Shown: positions 7,890 to 14,982 of the stretch, piece after piece
How the letters are laid out: each line of letters begins with the position of its first letter
Numbering within the stretch: the first letter of the stretch is position 1
Virus record (IMG/VR): IMGVR_UViG_3300050119_000364
Span: 1 to 51,560 of that record
Length of the DNA: 51,560 nucleotides
DNA from: a virus
Direction: 5' to 3' (one strand)
The notes under the pieces: model-generated
What the model was told of the DNA's origin: nothing
The model's input: only the letters and a program-made list of their open reading frames with translations
Database searches by the model: none
Program-made: the position numbers and the translations under genes

Positions 7890-8066
7890 CTATTTCGGTT
7901 CGCCTTTGTCCTGTTCCCGGATGTTCAGCTTCAGAAGCGGAAGCATGTAGAGCTTGAGGTTGAGCGAGCCGTCACTATTTTTGAAGGCCACGCCAACTTC
8001 GTGCCAATATTTGCGGTCGCCACCGTTGTCTTCAATGGCAAATACCTTGAGTGGCTTATCGGGCAT
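7890..8066 (-). CDS. Small conserved beta-strand protein, unknown function
   Basis: A 58-residue protein starting MPDKPLKVFAIED and containing WHEVGVAFKNSDGSLNLKL, a pattern I recall from short proteins carried by mobile elements, where it reads as a compact beta fold. The Shine-Dalgarno GGAGGG sits 7 nt before the ATG at 8066, which decides this start over the longer frame. It is first in a two-gene minus-strand operon with the CHC2 protein. Confidence 0.55.
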   Translation of the reverse strand: MPDKPLKVFAIEDNGGDRKYWHEVGVAFKNSDGSLNLKLYMLPLLKLNIREQDKGEPK

Positions 8067-8116
8067 ATTTGTCCCTCCAAAGGACTTCCTTAAGCATGGG
8101 TTACCCTCGCCAGATT

Positions 8117-8139
8117 GCAAGGTGGGGATAACCCCTTGC
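8117..8139. promoter_or_regulatory. Inverted repeat GCAAGG...CCTTGC upstream of minus-strand genes
   Basis: GCAAGG (8117-8122) and CCTTGC (8134-8139) enclose GGGGATAA, and a GGTTACGCG copy follows at 8140-8148. The same GGTTACGCG occurs in the operator at 8350-8374 on the other side of the small gene at 8171. This looks like the left half of a divergent control region. Confidence 0.4.
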
Positions 8140-8170
8140 GGTTACGCGACAATCCGCTTTACTTAAGCCA

Positions 8171-8326
8171 ATGGCATCACTCAGCTACTACGTGCGGAAG
8201 TTCGGCAAACGCGAAGGGAGGAAGCGGTACAACGAATTTCACAGGGGCTACAAGCAGGCGAACCGGGAACGGATTAACTCGGCGCGCAGGGCGGCGCGGA
8301 GGGCCCATAAACCAAGGGCCATATGA
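8171..8326 (+). CDS. Small basic protein, 51 aa
   Basis: An ATG at 8171 opens 51 codons ending in TGA at 8324. The product is very basic (MASLSYYVRKFGKREGRKRY at the start, then RRAARRAHKPRA) and helical, fitting a DNA- or RNA-binding protein. It lies between two copies of the GGTTACGCG motif. No family is recognised, and the leader lacks a Shine-Dalgarno. Confidence 0.45.
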   Translation: MASLSYYVRKFGKREGRKRYNEFHRGYKQANRERINSARRAARRAHKPRAI

Positions 8327-8349
8327 ACCCTCAAAGTTATCCCCAGTTT

Positions 8350-8390
8350 GGGTTACGCGTCCTTGACGTAACCCTCCAGTGCGCTATTGT
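8350..8390 (+). promoter_or_regulatory. Promoter overlapped by an 8-bp operator-like palindrome
   Basis: GGGTTACG (8350-8357) and CGTAACCC (8367-8374) are perfect complements across 9 bp. A promoter-like TTGACG (8363-8368), 16 bp, TATTGT (8385-8390) overlaps the right half. A repressor bound to the palindrome would block the -35 element. It points rightwards into the early operon. The sequences are clear; the regulatory reading is inferred. Confidence 0.5.
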
Positions 8391-8503
8391 TAAGGCATGG
8401 TTGATAGGCGGTTCGGGGCGATCACCTCACCCGATTCCTCCGACGCAAGGGACCCAACCTCCGCCGCCTGTCCCTGTTCTCTTACGCGGTTCGTTCTTTG
8501 AAT

Positions 8504-8621
8504 GCTATGAGTGAGTCAGACCGATGGGCTAATGCACGTAGGCGTCGGTCGTCTGTTTCGACGGACAACAATCTGCAGGTTGTGCCGAGGTGCAGGGGTT
8601 CGAGTCCCCACCGCTCATAGC
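8504..8621 (+). ncRNA. tRNA-like structured RNA candidate
   Basis: The ends GCTATGAGTG (8504-8513) and CGCTCATAGC (8612-8621) pair over 10 bp with one G-U. The 3' part has a textbook T-arm: GGGG (8595-8598), loop TTCGAGT, CCCC (8606-8609). Internal helices include ACCGA/TCGGT, GTCG/CGAC and ACAAC/GTTGT. At about 118 nt it is too long for a tRNA, has no encoded CCA, and I cannot assign a sound anticodon. It may be a tRNA-like phage RNA or a decayed tRNA. Confidence 0.4.
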
Positions 8622-8640
8622 TCTCAAAGCGCGAATCTAA

Positions 8641-8647
8641 AGGTCGC
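8641..8647 (+). promoter_or_regulatory. Leader element AGGTCGC, variant of a recurring leader motif
   Basis: TAAAGGTCGCAAAC lies 25 nt before the ATG at 8673. Closely similar sequences (TAAAAGGTCGARRAAYC) precede the genes at 15510, 36512, 37068 and 44102. Confidence 0.35.
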
Positions 8648-8672
8648 AAACTAACCAACCCCATCCCAATCC

Positions 8673-8819
8673 ATGATTGACCACAATATCCTTTGGAGCC
8701 GAGCCATCGGCTTCGACGGTCGCATCGTGAAGGAGCCGACCGTGTTCGGGGCGGCGCTCATCGGCCTCGCATTCTTCGCCGGCCTTGCGCTCCTCATTTT
8801 CTTGTTTGCGTTTTTGTAA
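8673..8819 (+). CDS. Small membrane protein, 48 aa
   Basis: The ATG at 8673 follows the A/C-rich leader CCCAATCC. A polar N-terminus (MIDHNILWSRAIGFDGRIVK) is followed by one long hydrophobic helix at about residues 24-48 that reaches the C-terminus. Function unknown. After the stop another frame stays open to 8900 with plausible residues (IERGIEEWEADYRTGC) but lacks a start. Confidence 0.5.
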   Translation: MIDHNILWSRAIGFDGRIVKEPTVFGAALIGLAFFAGLALLIFLFAFL

Positions 8820-8941
8820 GAAACCCGTGCATCGAACGGGGAATCGAGGAGTGGGAAGCGGATTACCGCACAGGTTGCCGCCCCGACTACAACCCTTAAG
8901 GGTTCCCCGTTCAATCCAAAACAAACCTAAGCAATTAATCC

Positions 8942-9646
8942 ATGAAGTTCGAAATAAAGCACCGCTTGAATGGAGAAATCCTATTCAAAATAGAAACCGA
9001 TAGTTGGAAGCTCGCGGTAGAGGCCGCGATAAAGGCAAAAGCCAACCTCCGCTCCGCCAACCTCAGCTCCGCCAACCTCAGCTCCGCCAACCTCAGCTCC
9101 GCCAACCTCAGCTCCGCCAACCTCAGCTCCGCCAACCTCAGCTTCGCCAACCTCAGCTCCGCCAACCTCAGCTCCGCCAACCTCAGCTTCGCCAACCTCA
9201 GCTCCGCCAACCTCAGCTTCGCCAACCTCAGCTCCGCCAACCTCCGCTTCGCCAAGAACATTCCGCAGTCTTATATCAACATCTGCTCACGGGACATGCT
9301 TTTTGTCTTTGAGCATTTGAAATCGGAGCTTCCCTTTCTTCGTAAGGCGCTCATAGACGGAAAAGTGAATGGGACTCAGTACGCGGGCGATTGTGCGTGC
9401 CTCATCGGGACGCTCGCAAAAGCGAAGAACATAACCACGCCAGACGACATCGAAAAGAAGATTTGCCCGCTTATTCCCTTCTACGACATGGGGCTTCACA
9501 ATCCCGGCGAGCAGTGGTTCTGGCAAATCAGGGAAGGCGACACGCCCGACAAGAGCTTTTTTGCAAAGCACGCTGTAGAGCTAATTGATTCGGTCCTGAA
9601 AACGGCGACCGTCGTAAGGAAGCCGCGCAAACCAACGAAGAAATAA
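8942..9646 (+). CDS. Pentapeptide-repeat protein
   Basis: A 234-residue protein. An N-terminal segment MKFEIKHRLNGEILFKIETD resembles the lead-in of phage pentapeptide proteins. Residues about 34-103 are 14 near-identical ANLSS/ANLSF repeats, which fold as a right-handed quadrilateral beta-helix. A globular C-terminal region of about 130 residues follows, with two Cys (GDCACLIG) and a basic end. Some pentapeptide proteins mimic DNA and inhibit gyrase or bind nucleases; whether this one does is unknown. It opens a run of small early genes with A/C-rich leaders (TTAATCC here). Confidence 0.8.
   Translation: MKFEIKHRLNGEILFKIETDSWKLAVEAAIKAKANLRSANLSSANLSSANLSSANLSSANLSSANLSFANLSSANLSSANLSFANLSSANLSFANLSSANLRFAKNIPQSYINICSRDMLFVFEHLKSELPFLRKALIDGKVNGTQYAGDCACLIGTLAKAKNITTPDDIEKKICPLIPFYDMGLHNPGEQWFWQIREGDTPDKSFFAKHAVELIDSVLKTATVVRKPRKPTKK
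9041..9250 (+). repeat. Tandem 15-bp repeat, 14 units
   Basis: The unit GCCAACCTCAGCTCC is repeated 14 times in frame with the pentapeptide gene, with changes only at a few positions (CTCC to CTTC, CAG to CCG). The near identity at the DNA level points to recent expansion, and unit number probably varies between relatives. Confidence 0.95.
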
Positions 9647-9660
9647 CCATCACCGCATCC

Positions 9661-9954
9661 ATGAAAGATCACATTCTTGTTTACGAAGATGAAAACGCGA
9701 CGCATTGCTTCATTGTTGGCACGGGCGATCCGGTTGCCGCGGAAAAGGCGTTGCGTGCGGAGGAGAACGTGTGGTTCGGTGAAGATGAGAGCAAATGGGC
9801 CGGCGAGATCGAAAAGCGTCTCCCATTTGACAACTTTTTCCCAACGACATTCCTCATCCGTGGCGAGTGCATGACTTGGGAAGACGGGCCTGAGATGCAG
9901 CCGGGAAGAGGTCGAATTGCCAAGCGACCCGGGTTTATCGCGCCGCTTGATTAA
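9661..9954 (+). CDS. Hypothetical early protein, 97 aa
   Basis: A 97-residue acidic protein starting MKDHILVYEDENATHCFIVG, predicted as mixed alpha/beta. Leader CACCGCATCC directly abuts the ATG. No family is recognised. It lies 14 nt after the pentapeptide gene and 12 nt before the next gene, so it is part of the same early operon. Confidence 0.6.
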   Translation: MKDHILVYEDENATHCFIVGTGDPVAAEKALRAEENVWFGEDESKWAGEIEKRLPFDNFFPTTFLIRGECMTWEDGPEMQPGRGRIAKRPGFIAPLD

Positions 9955-9966
9955 CCCACCACATCC

Positions 9967-10170
9967 ATGAAAAACAAGTACGAGGACTTCTGCTACGTGT
10001 GCGGCGAAGTCGTCCCGGAGGAGAAAGGCGTAGCGGAGCAGCGTGCGCGAAGTCCCGGCGATCCGGGCTGGGGCGCAACCCGCTGGGTCACTCGCCACAC
10101 CACATGCAAGCCGCAGGAAGAAAGCCATGACAGCAGCCGTTCGTCGAAGGACGGCGCAAGCAAAAACTAA
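9967..10170 (+). CDS. Small protein with one CxxC zinc knuckle
   Basis: A 67-residue protein with CYVCGEVV near the N-terminus and HTTC further on (H45, C48), a possible CCHC zinc site. The C-terminus is polar and disordered. Leader CACCACATCC abuts the ATG. It lies directly before the Sak4-like ATPase gene. No specific role can be given. Confidence 0.55.
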   Translation: MKNKYEDFCYVCGEVVPEEKGVAEQRARSPGDPGWGATRWVTRHTTCKPQEESHDSSRSSKDGASKN

Positions 10171-10181
10171 CCAACACATTA

Positions 10182-11111
10182 ATGCCAATAGAAATCAGGA
10201 AAGCCGAGCGCGTGAAGTCAAAACTGCGCTTGGGATTAGCGGGTCCGTCGGGATCGGGAAAGACGATGAGCGCATTGAAGGTCGCAAAAGGCATCGGCGG
10301 CACGGTCTGCCTCATCGACACGGAGCGCGGTTCGGGCGACCTCTACGCCAATCTCTACGACTACAGCGTCATCAGCCTTGAGCCGCCGTTCAAGCCGGAC
10401 CTCCTCATCGACGCGATCCACGCGGCGGAGAAGGCAGGCTTCAGCGTCATCATCATCGATTCCCTCTCGCATTTCTGGAGCGACGAGGGCGGCATCCTCG
10501 ATCAGGCGGACAAAATGCAGAACAGCGGCAAGAACCGGTTCACCCTCTGGGCCGACCTCACGCCGCAGCATCGCCGGCTCGTGAACGCGCTCTTGAACAG
10601 CCCGCGGCACATCATCGGCACGATGCGCAGCAAGCAGGAATACGCGATGGAGACCGACGACAAGGGAAAGGCGAGCGTGAAGAAGCTCGGCCTTGCGCCG
10701 GTGCAGCGGGAAGGGATGGAGTACGAGTTCACCGTGTTCTTCGACGTATCGCAGGACCACTATGCGAAGGCGACGAAGGACCGCACGAACATGTTCGGCA
10801 ACGAGGTATTCATCATGGACGAGCAGACGGGCGCCCGCCTGTCGAAGTGGCTTGAGGAAGGCCGGGCGGACACCGGCGCCTTGAAGCGCGAGATCATGGG
10901 CCAGTTTGAGCGGCTTGAGATCCCCGTCCCGGCCGACAAGGCCGAGACACGGCAGTTCCTTTCGATCGCGGTCAAGAAGCTCACGGGCATCGAGCTTGCG
11001 GACGATAAGCTGCAGGCGATCGTGGATGCTCTCGTCGCGATCGAGGACAAGAAGGCTGCGTACAAGACGGTGTTCGAGGGCGAGAAGGTCGCTACGCCCA
11101 AAGCCGCATAA
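10182..11111 (+). CDS. RecA-like phage ATPase (Sak4/AAA_24 type), single-strand annealing recombination
   Basis: A 309-residue RecA-fold ATPase. The Walker A is GPSGSGKT (about residues 20-27), then CLIDTERGSGDLYA (about 43-56). The Walker B is SVIIIDSLSHFW (about 87-98). A conserved PRHIIGTMRSKQEYAM and the EFTVFFDV strand follow. This is the common phage nucleotide-binding protein of the Sak4 type, which works with SSB in single-strand annealing and replication-linked recombination. The C-terminal 80 residues are helical. The YopX and SSB genes follow within a few bases, as in many phages with this cassette. Confidence 0.85.
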   Translation: MPIEIRKAERVKSKLRLGLAGPSGSGKTMSALKVAKGIGGTVCLIDTERGSGDLYANLYDYSVISLEPPFKPDLLIDAIHAAEKAGFSVIIIDSLSHFWSDEGGILDQADKMQNSGKNRFTLWADLTPQHRRLVNALLNSPRHIIGTMRSKQEYAMETDDKGKASVKKLGLAPVQREGMEYEFTVFFDVSQDHYAKATKDRTNMFGNEVFIMDEQTGARLSKWLEEGRADTGALKREIMGQFERLEIPVPADKAETRQFLSIAVKKLTGIELADDKLQAIVDALVAIEDKKAAYKTVFEGEKVATPKAA

Positions 11112-11118
11112 CGCCACC

Positions 11119-11478
11119 ATGAACAGAGAAATCAAATTCCGAGTGTGGTGGGTGAACGACGGGAAGATGGAGTCTTGGCAAGACATGCTCGAATGGAGTC
11201 GGATGAGCGTCTATTTCACGCCCGACGGTGAGTTCCCTCACGTCCTCATGCAGTTCACCGGCCTCAAGGACAAGAACTGGAAGGAGATTTACGAAGGGGA
11301 TGTAATTCGATACCACGACTACGCAGGCGACGATGAGGAGATTCTTGTTGAGGACTTGGCGTCGCTTTTCGAGAAGAAAGGTCTTCGCGAAGGCGAATAC
11401 GCAGAGGATTGGTCGAGCGAGAATCTCGAAGTCATCGGCAACATCTACGAGAACCCCGAGCTGCTCAAAACAAACTAA
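11119..11478 (+). CDS. YopX family protein
   Basis: A 119-residue protein with the YopX pattern: N-terminal REIKFRVWWVNDGKM, central LMQFTGLKDKNWKEIYEGDV, and C-terminal VIGNIYENPELL. YopX proteins are frequent phage early proteins of unknown function with a small beta-barrel fold. The chosen start (ATG at 11119, leader ACGCCACC) gives the usual family N-terminus. It lies between the Sak4-like ATPase and SSB. Confidence 0.85.
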   Translation: MNREIKFRVWWVNDGKMESWQDMLEWSRMSVYFTPDGEFPHVLMQFTGLKDKNWKEIYEGDVIRYHDYAGDDEEILVEDLASLFEKKGLREGEYAEDWSSENLEVIGNIYENPELLKTN

Positions 11479-11489
11479 GCACCACCACT

Positions 11490-11990
11490 TTGAACTACAA
11501 CAAAGCAATCGTCGCGGGCCGCGTCTCACAGGCCCCCGATCTCCGCAGCACATCGAGCGGCCAGCCGGTCGCCACGATGGGCGTCGCAACCAACCGTATC
11601 TGGGTAGACCATGACGGAACGAAGCACGAAGAAGCGCAATTCCACACCGTCGTCATCTGGGGCAAACTCGCCGAAACGTCGGCGGCGTTCCTCACGAAGG
11701 GCACGACGGTCCTCGTCGAAGGGCGGATCGAAACGCGGAGCTGGGAGGATAAGGACGGCAACACCCGGAAGGTCACCGAGATCATCGCCGAGAACATCCA
11801 GTTCGGCGCCCGTCCGGCCACCAGCGCGCCAGCGGCAGCGAAGCCTTCCGCCCCGAAGGCCGCGGCCGTGCCTTCTACGGAGGACCTGCCGGTCATTAAC
11901 CTCGACGGCGACGAAGAGGACACCGGCAGATCGTTCACGTCGGCATTCGCTGATGACGCAAAGGTCGAAGACGAAGACGTTCCGTTCTAG
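11490..11990 (+). CDS. ssb: Single-stranded DNA-binding protein
   Basis: A 166-residue SSB. The OB fold covers about residues 1-110, with MNYNKAIVAGRVSQAPDLR, FHTVVIWGKLAE and LVEGRIETRSW in the usual order. A Pro/Ala-rich linker leads to the acidic tail DEDVPF, the conserved partner-binding tip. The start is a TTG at 11490 after CACCACCACT; no ATG fits. It probably coats ssDNA for the Sak4-like recombinase. By eye the OB fold resembles SSBs of Patescibacteria, which is an impression only. Confidence 0.92.
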   Translation: MNYNKAIVAGRVSQAPDLRSTSSGQPVATMGVATNRIWVDHDGTKHEEAQFHTVVIWGKLAETSAAFLTKGTTVLVEGRIETRSWEDKDGNTRKVTEIIAENIQFGARPATSAPAAAKPSAPKAAAVPSTEDLPVINLDGDEEDTGRSFTSAFADDAKVEDEDVPF

Positions 11991-11995
11991 CGGAC

Positions 11996-12511
11996 ATGGG
12001 ACGCCCGAGAAAACAAATACGGACTCGGTGTTGCCGGCTTCATCGTGAGGGGAAGTATCAGTCAGAAGGGTGCGTAGTTGCTGGAGAGCGAGTTGATTGC
12101 TGCGATTTTCATCGCCAAGGAAAATATCTGCACCTTCCGTGTGAGAGAGTCATTGCGACAAAAGAACGCATTAAGCGGCAAACTCGTATCCTCCGCATGC
12201 GTGCTCTGCAGGTCATCGCGGAGTCCGGTCCAGTCCAGTGTTCCTATTGCGGGTGCGCAGATCCAGATCTGCTTGAGATCAACCATAAGAATGGAGGGGG
12301 AAATCAGGAAGCGCGTCGGTACTACCAAACGCGTGGCGCGATAGGGTTTTACAGCGACATCGTGAATGGGAAGAGAGGTCATGAGGATTTGGAGATAGCA
12401 TGCAAAGTGTGCAACATCGCGCATTACGCGAGGTTGCGGAAGGGCCGAATCTGCTATCACGTAACATGGCTACCAGAAGTCACAAATGAAACATCAGGGG
12501 ACGCCGCGTGA
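11996..12511 (+). CDS. Cys-rich HNH nuclease
   Basis: A 171-residue protein with two zinc regions. The N-terminal half has paired Cys/His repeats (CCRLHREGKYQSEGC, then CCDFHRQGKYLHLPC), an internal duplication of about 20 residues. The C-terminal half has CSYCGCADPDLLEINHKNGG (about 81-100) and LEIACKVCNIAHYARL (about 132-147), the HNH/zinc core. The His in INHK and in NIAHYAR fit metal binding. It starts 5 nt after the ssb stop. A homing-type nuclease is likely. Confidence 0.7.
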   Translation: MGRPRKQIRTRCCRLHREGKYQSEGCVVAGERVDCCDFHRQGKYLHLPCERVIATKERIKRQTRILRMRALQVIAESGPVQCSYCGCADPDLLEINHKNGGGNQEARRYYQTRGAIGFYSDIVNGKRGHEDLEIACKVCNIAHYARLRKGRICYHVTWLPEVTNETSGDAA

Positions 12512-12560
12512 ATAGCGTAGCGGGGTAATAGCGCGGAGCCTGTTTGGTTAGTTCAGGCTT

Positions 12561-12743
12561 TCATGGCGTCCCTCCCCGCGGTTGGCGTCTCTCAGTTGGC
12601 TCGCGAGCGAGTTCCAGCAGGTGTCGTATTGCCCTGAAGGCCTCGACACCGACAAATACGATGAACACTGCGGTCGTGCAGATTTCGACCGCGTACAGTT
12701 TCACCAGAGCGAAATCTTGCAAGTGGTCGAATCGGGCCGCCAT
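12561..12743 (-). CDS. Small single-TM protein (minus-strand moron)
   Basis: A 60-residue protein with a hydrophobic segment at about residues 19-34 (YAVEICTTAVFIVFVGV) and a basic C-terminus. A clear Shine-Dalgarno GGAG lies 5 nt before the ATG. It reads against the neighbouring early genes and is separated from the divergent wHTH gene by about 135 bp that must hold both promoters. No family recognised. Confidence 0.5.
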   Translation of the reverse strand: MAARFDHLQDFALVKLYAVEICTTAVFIVFVGVEAFRAIRHLLELAREPTERRQPRGGTP

Positions 12744-12879
12744 GCTTCTCCTCAGTTCAATGGCTCATCCATACGAGAGCCGCTACTCATGAATACTATT
12801 TATTTTGTATCCCCCGAACTGTGTATCGCCAATCACTCTTTTGGGTGAGAAAACGCACCGCCGTAACTCTAACGAACCC

Positions 12880-13191
12880 ATGATCCAAGAAACATCCCTC
12901 TGGGCCTACAACCTCGCCACACAGAATCTCGGCAAGAAGCAGAAGGAAGTGCTCGACATGCTCAGGTACTTCCCGAACGCGACGAACGCGGAGCTCGCGG
13001 CGAAGATGAATTGGCCGGTGAACCGGATCACGCCGCGGATCCTTGAACTGCGGAAGATGGAGCTCGTGCTCGACACCGGCAGGCGGATATGCAAGGTCAC
13101 GGGCTCGACTGCGCATGCGTGGAAGGCGAAGCATCCGGTGTTGCCGGAGGCGTTCCCGGCGCCTGAGCCGCTTCGAGGCGGTCTTTTTTAG
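12880..13191 (+). CDS. Winged-helix DNA-binding regulator
   Basis: A 103-residue protein. Residues about 20-75 form a winged HTH: KKQKEVLDMLRYFPNATNAE, then LAAKMNWPVNRITPRILELRKM as the recognition region, and a wing LVLDTGRRICKVTG. The pattern is that of the MarR-like modules many phages carry next to replication genes. It is a candidate lysogeny or early-gene regulator, as no CI-type repressor is seen elsewhere. The start follows the leader CTAACGAACCC. Confidence 0.65.
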   Translation: MIQETSLWAYNLATQNLGKKQKEVLDMLRYFPNATNAELAAKMNWPVNRITPRILELRKMELVLDTGRRICKVTGSTAHAWKAKHPVLPEAFPAPEPLRGGLF

Positions 13192-13201
13192 GCCGATGGC
13201 G

Positions 13202-13666
13202 TCAATGCTTGCAGGTGGCGACAATCCCGAGGAAGGGAAGCCACGCCGACAAGCCCGCTACGAGTGACAGAGATACGAGCTGGGGTAGAAAAGTCCACCA
13301 TCCCCACCGACCATCTACAGGATGCTCCCACACTGGGTGTTCATTGTTCCACCCCAAAGATTCGCAGACCCTTTTATTGATTTCGTCCAACGCTGCGCGA
13401 TCACGGCCATTCCGGTCTTGTAGATCCTTCAACCAGCTGATGCAGCAGCCAGCGAACGTCGCGATCGCGACAACCCATATCCACCGATGCCACCCCATAA
13501 CGAAATTGCCATATGCGAGCTGTGCCGCATCCGTAGCCAAAAAAAGGCCGATGATTCCAAAGAATATCTTCCATTCATGATCACGTCGCGTATTGAAGAG
13601 CGTCATTCTTCGATCATGAAGAAATTGCAAACGTGCGAGCTCGTCCTCATCGCTAAGTGGCTTCAT
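13202..13666 (-). CDS. Three-TM membrane protein (minus-strand moron)
   Basis: A 154-residue protein with hydrophobic segments at about residues 33-52, 61-80 and 129-149, and a short charged loop DLQDRNGRDRAALDEINKRV between the second and third. GGAGAA precedes the ATG. The arrangement of two helices, a helical linker and a third helix is a little like SLATT-type effectors. A single gene with its own start signals on the strand opposite to its neighbours is typical of a lysogenic-conversion gene. Function not recognised. Confidence 0.6.
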   Translation of the reverse strand: MKPLSDEDELARLQFLHDRRMTLFNTRRDHEWKIFFGIIGLFLATDAAQLAYGNFVMGWHRWIWVVAIATFAGCCISWLKDLQDRNGRDRAALDEINKRVCESLGWNNEHPVWEHPVDGRWGWWTFLPQLVSLSLVAGLSAWLPFLGIVATCKH

Positions 13667-13720
13667 GGGATTCTCCAGACAGCTGTGTTTGGGGAAGAGA
13701 AATCATAACGCCTTCGTTGT

Positions 13721-13939
13721 ATGCCCCGCAAATCATTCTTCCAGGAACTCAGATCCCGCTATTACACGGCCGCGTGCCGGGAAGGCCGCCATCCGGAGTG
13801 CGACGGCGAGGTGATCGTGGGCGATCCCACCGCGTGGCCGGCGAAGCGTAAGAACTGCAGTTGCGATTGCCATCTCACGCCGGTCGAGCGCCTGAGAAAG
13901 GAGCGGCTGAGGAAAGAACAAAGATTCACGCGCGAATGA
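13721..13939 (+). CDS. Small Cys/His-rich protein
   Basis: A 72-residue protein with C19, H24, C27 (CREGRHPEC) and CSCDCH (about 47-52), enough for one zinc site, between basic ends. Its stop overlaps the start of the DUF1064 nuclease gene (ATGA at 13936-13939), so the two are coupled. I see no catalytic motif; a DNA-binding accessory to the nuclease is possible. Confidence 0.55.
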   Translation: MPRKSFFQELRSRYYTAACREGRHPECDGEVIVGDPTAWPAKRKNCSCDCHLTPVERLRKERLRKEQRFTRE

Positions 13940-14397
13940 CGTATCTCCAGCGCCGATTCCCAAAAGGCCATCAGCATCGGTATTTCGTGGACACCGAGAC
14001 AAACGACGCGGTGTGTTTGTGCGGAAAGGTGAGGGGATCGACAAAGGCCGCGCCGGGCAAATATCATGCGCTCCGGACCGAATACAACGGCATCTATTAC
14101 GATTCCAAATTCGAAGCGCAAACCGCAATGAGCTTGGACTGGCGCCTGAAGGCGAAGGAGATCAAAGGATGGGCGCGGCAGTTCATGATCGAGATCCGGG
14201 CGCCGGCCATGAAGCCCTACAGCGGCGACCTCGTCCTCCGGCACAAGGTGGACTTCCGGATTGAGCACAACGACGGGAGTTTCGAACTTTTGGAGTGCAA
14301 GGGCTTCGAAACGCGTGACTGGAGGATCACGAAGAAGCTGATCGAGGAGCTATGGCTTCCGGAGCATCTCGATCACGTTTATACGGTCGCCAAATGA
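13936..14397 (+). CDS. DUF1064-type phage nuclease (PD-(D/E)XK-like, resolvase candidate)
   Basis: A 153-residue protein with a short Cys-containing lead-in (CLCGKV) and then the DUF1064 pattern: YNGIYYDSKFEAQTAMSLDW (about 50-69), VDFRI and FELLECKGFETRDW (about 115-128). The D of VDFRI and the E-C-K triad fit a PD-(D/E)XK active site. Members are common phage early proteins thought to act as Holliday-junction-type nucleases. It is coupled to the small zinc protein upstream by a 4-nt overlap. Confidence 0.8.
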   Translation: MTYLQRRFPKGHQHRYFVDTETNDAVCLCGKVRGSTKAAPGKYHALRTEYNGIYYDSKFEAQTAMSLDWRLKAKEIKGWARQFMIEIRAPAMKPYSGDLVLRHKVDFRIEHNDGSFELLECKGFETRDWRITKKLIEELWLPEHLDHVYTVAK

Positions 14398-14404
14398 TTG
14401 AATC

Positions 14405-14809
14405 TCACGAAAGCGTACCCGCTTTCTTAACGATTTGCTCAGTCAAATCCTCTTTCTCCCGCATCCACGCATTGAGATCATACGTCTGTTGCAAATCATT
14501 CATAGCGGCTTCCCATCGGGTTAGAAGATTCATTTCTTTCACGTCGCCCGCAATGAAAAGGCGATCCGCTAGGACAGTCGAGCATTTCGCAAGTAGCTGG
14601 GATTTTCCTATTTGCATTTCCGGCGATTGAGCGTGGAAGACATAGGTCGGATATGCGGCGAACACCTCGGCAACGGTGGTTAACAATTCCCGAAATTCGT
14701 CGTAGCGCCTGTCTCTAAACCACTGCTCACGTTGCCAACGACGAGTTAACAGATAGGTGAGAACGGAACCGATGACAACCCCGCCGAGCGTGAAGAACCC
14801 CGAAGCCAT
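14405..14809 (-). CDS. N-terminally anchored membrane protein (minus-strand moron)
   Basis: A 134-residue protein with one N-terminal hydrophobic helix (FTLGGVVIGSVLTYLLT, about 6-22) followed by RRWQREQWFRDRRYDEFREL and a long helical cytoplasmic domain. This layout is frequent in bacterial hypothetical proteins, but I cannot name a function. AGGAGA precedes the ATG. It stands alone against the surrounding operon. Confidence 0.6.
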   Translation of the reverse strand: MASGFFTLGGVVIGSVLTYLLTRRWQREQWFRDRRYDEFRELLTTVAEVFAAYPTYVFHAQSPEMQIGKSQLLAKCSTVLADRLFIAGDVKEMNLLTRWEAAMNDLQQTYDLNAWMREKEDLTEQIVKKAGTLS

Positions 14810-14874
14810 AAACTCTCCTGTGGATTGACTAACCCCGCCAATATCCTACACTTTTAAGTAATCCCACCCATCCC

Positions 14875-14982
14875 ATGAGCGCCAAGAAGTTCAAGGCATC
14901 CCTGCGTCTCCTCACGGTTTTGGTGCTTTCTGTAGCCGCGGCAACGATCATCGTCGAGATCATAAAAATAGCCACAAAATAA
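14875..14982 (+). CDS. Small single-TM protein, 35 aa
   Basis: An ATG at 14875 after the leader CACCCATCCC opens 35 codons. The product has a basic start (MSAKKFKASLRL) and one hydrophobic helix to near the C-terminus. Its TAA is directly followed by the ATG of the next gene, which supports it being translated. Confidence 0.5.
   Translation: MSAKKFKASLRLLTVLVLSVAAATIIVEIIKIATK

Noticed and set aside
8504-8621. Calling an ordinary tRNA
   Set aside because: About 118 nt long, closing helix of 10 bp, no encoded CCA and no sound anticodon loop.
8820-8900. Frame ending IERGIEEWEADYRTGC after the 48-residue membrane protein
   Set aside because: No start codon; a frameshift from the upstream gene would need an unconvincing slip site.
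9041-9250. Possible CRISPR array
   Set aside because: The 15-bp units are contiguous with no spacers and are in frame within a coding sequence.
8935-9312. Long overlapping frames on both strands across the pentapeptide repeats
   Set aside because: They are low-complexity shadows created by the 15-bp tandem repeat.
10236-11186. 316-residue minus-strand frame opposite the Sak4-like gene
   Set aside because: Arg/Leu/Val-rich shadow of a GC-rich coding strand with no recognisable domain.
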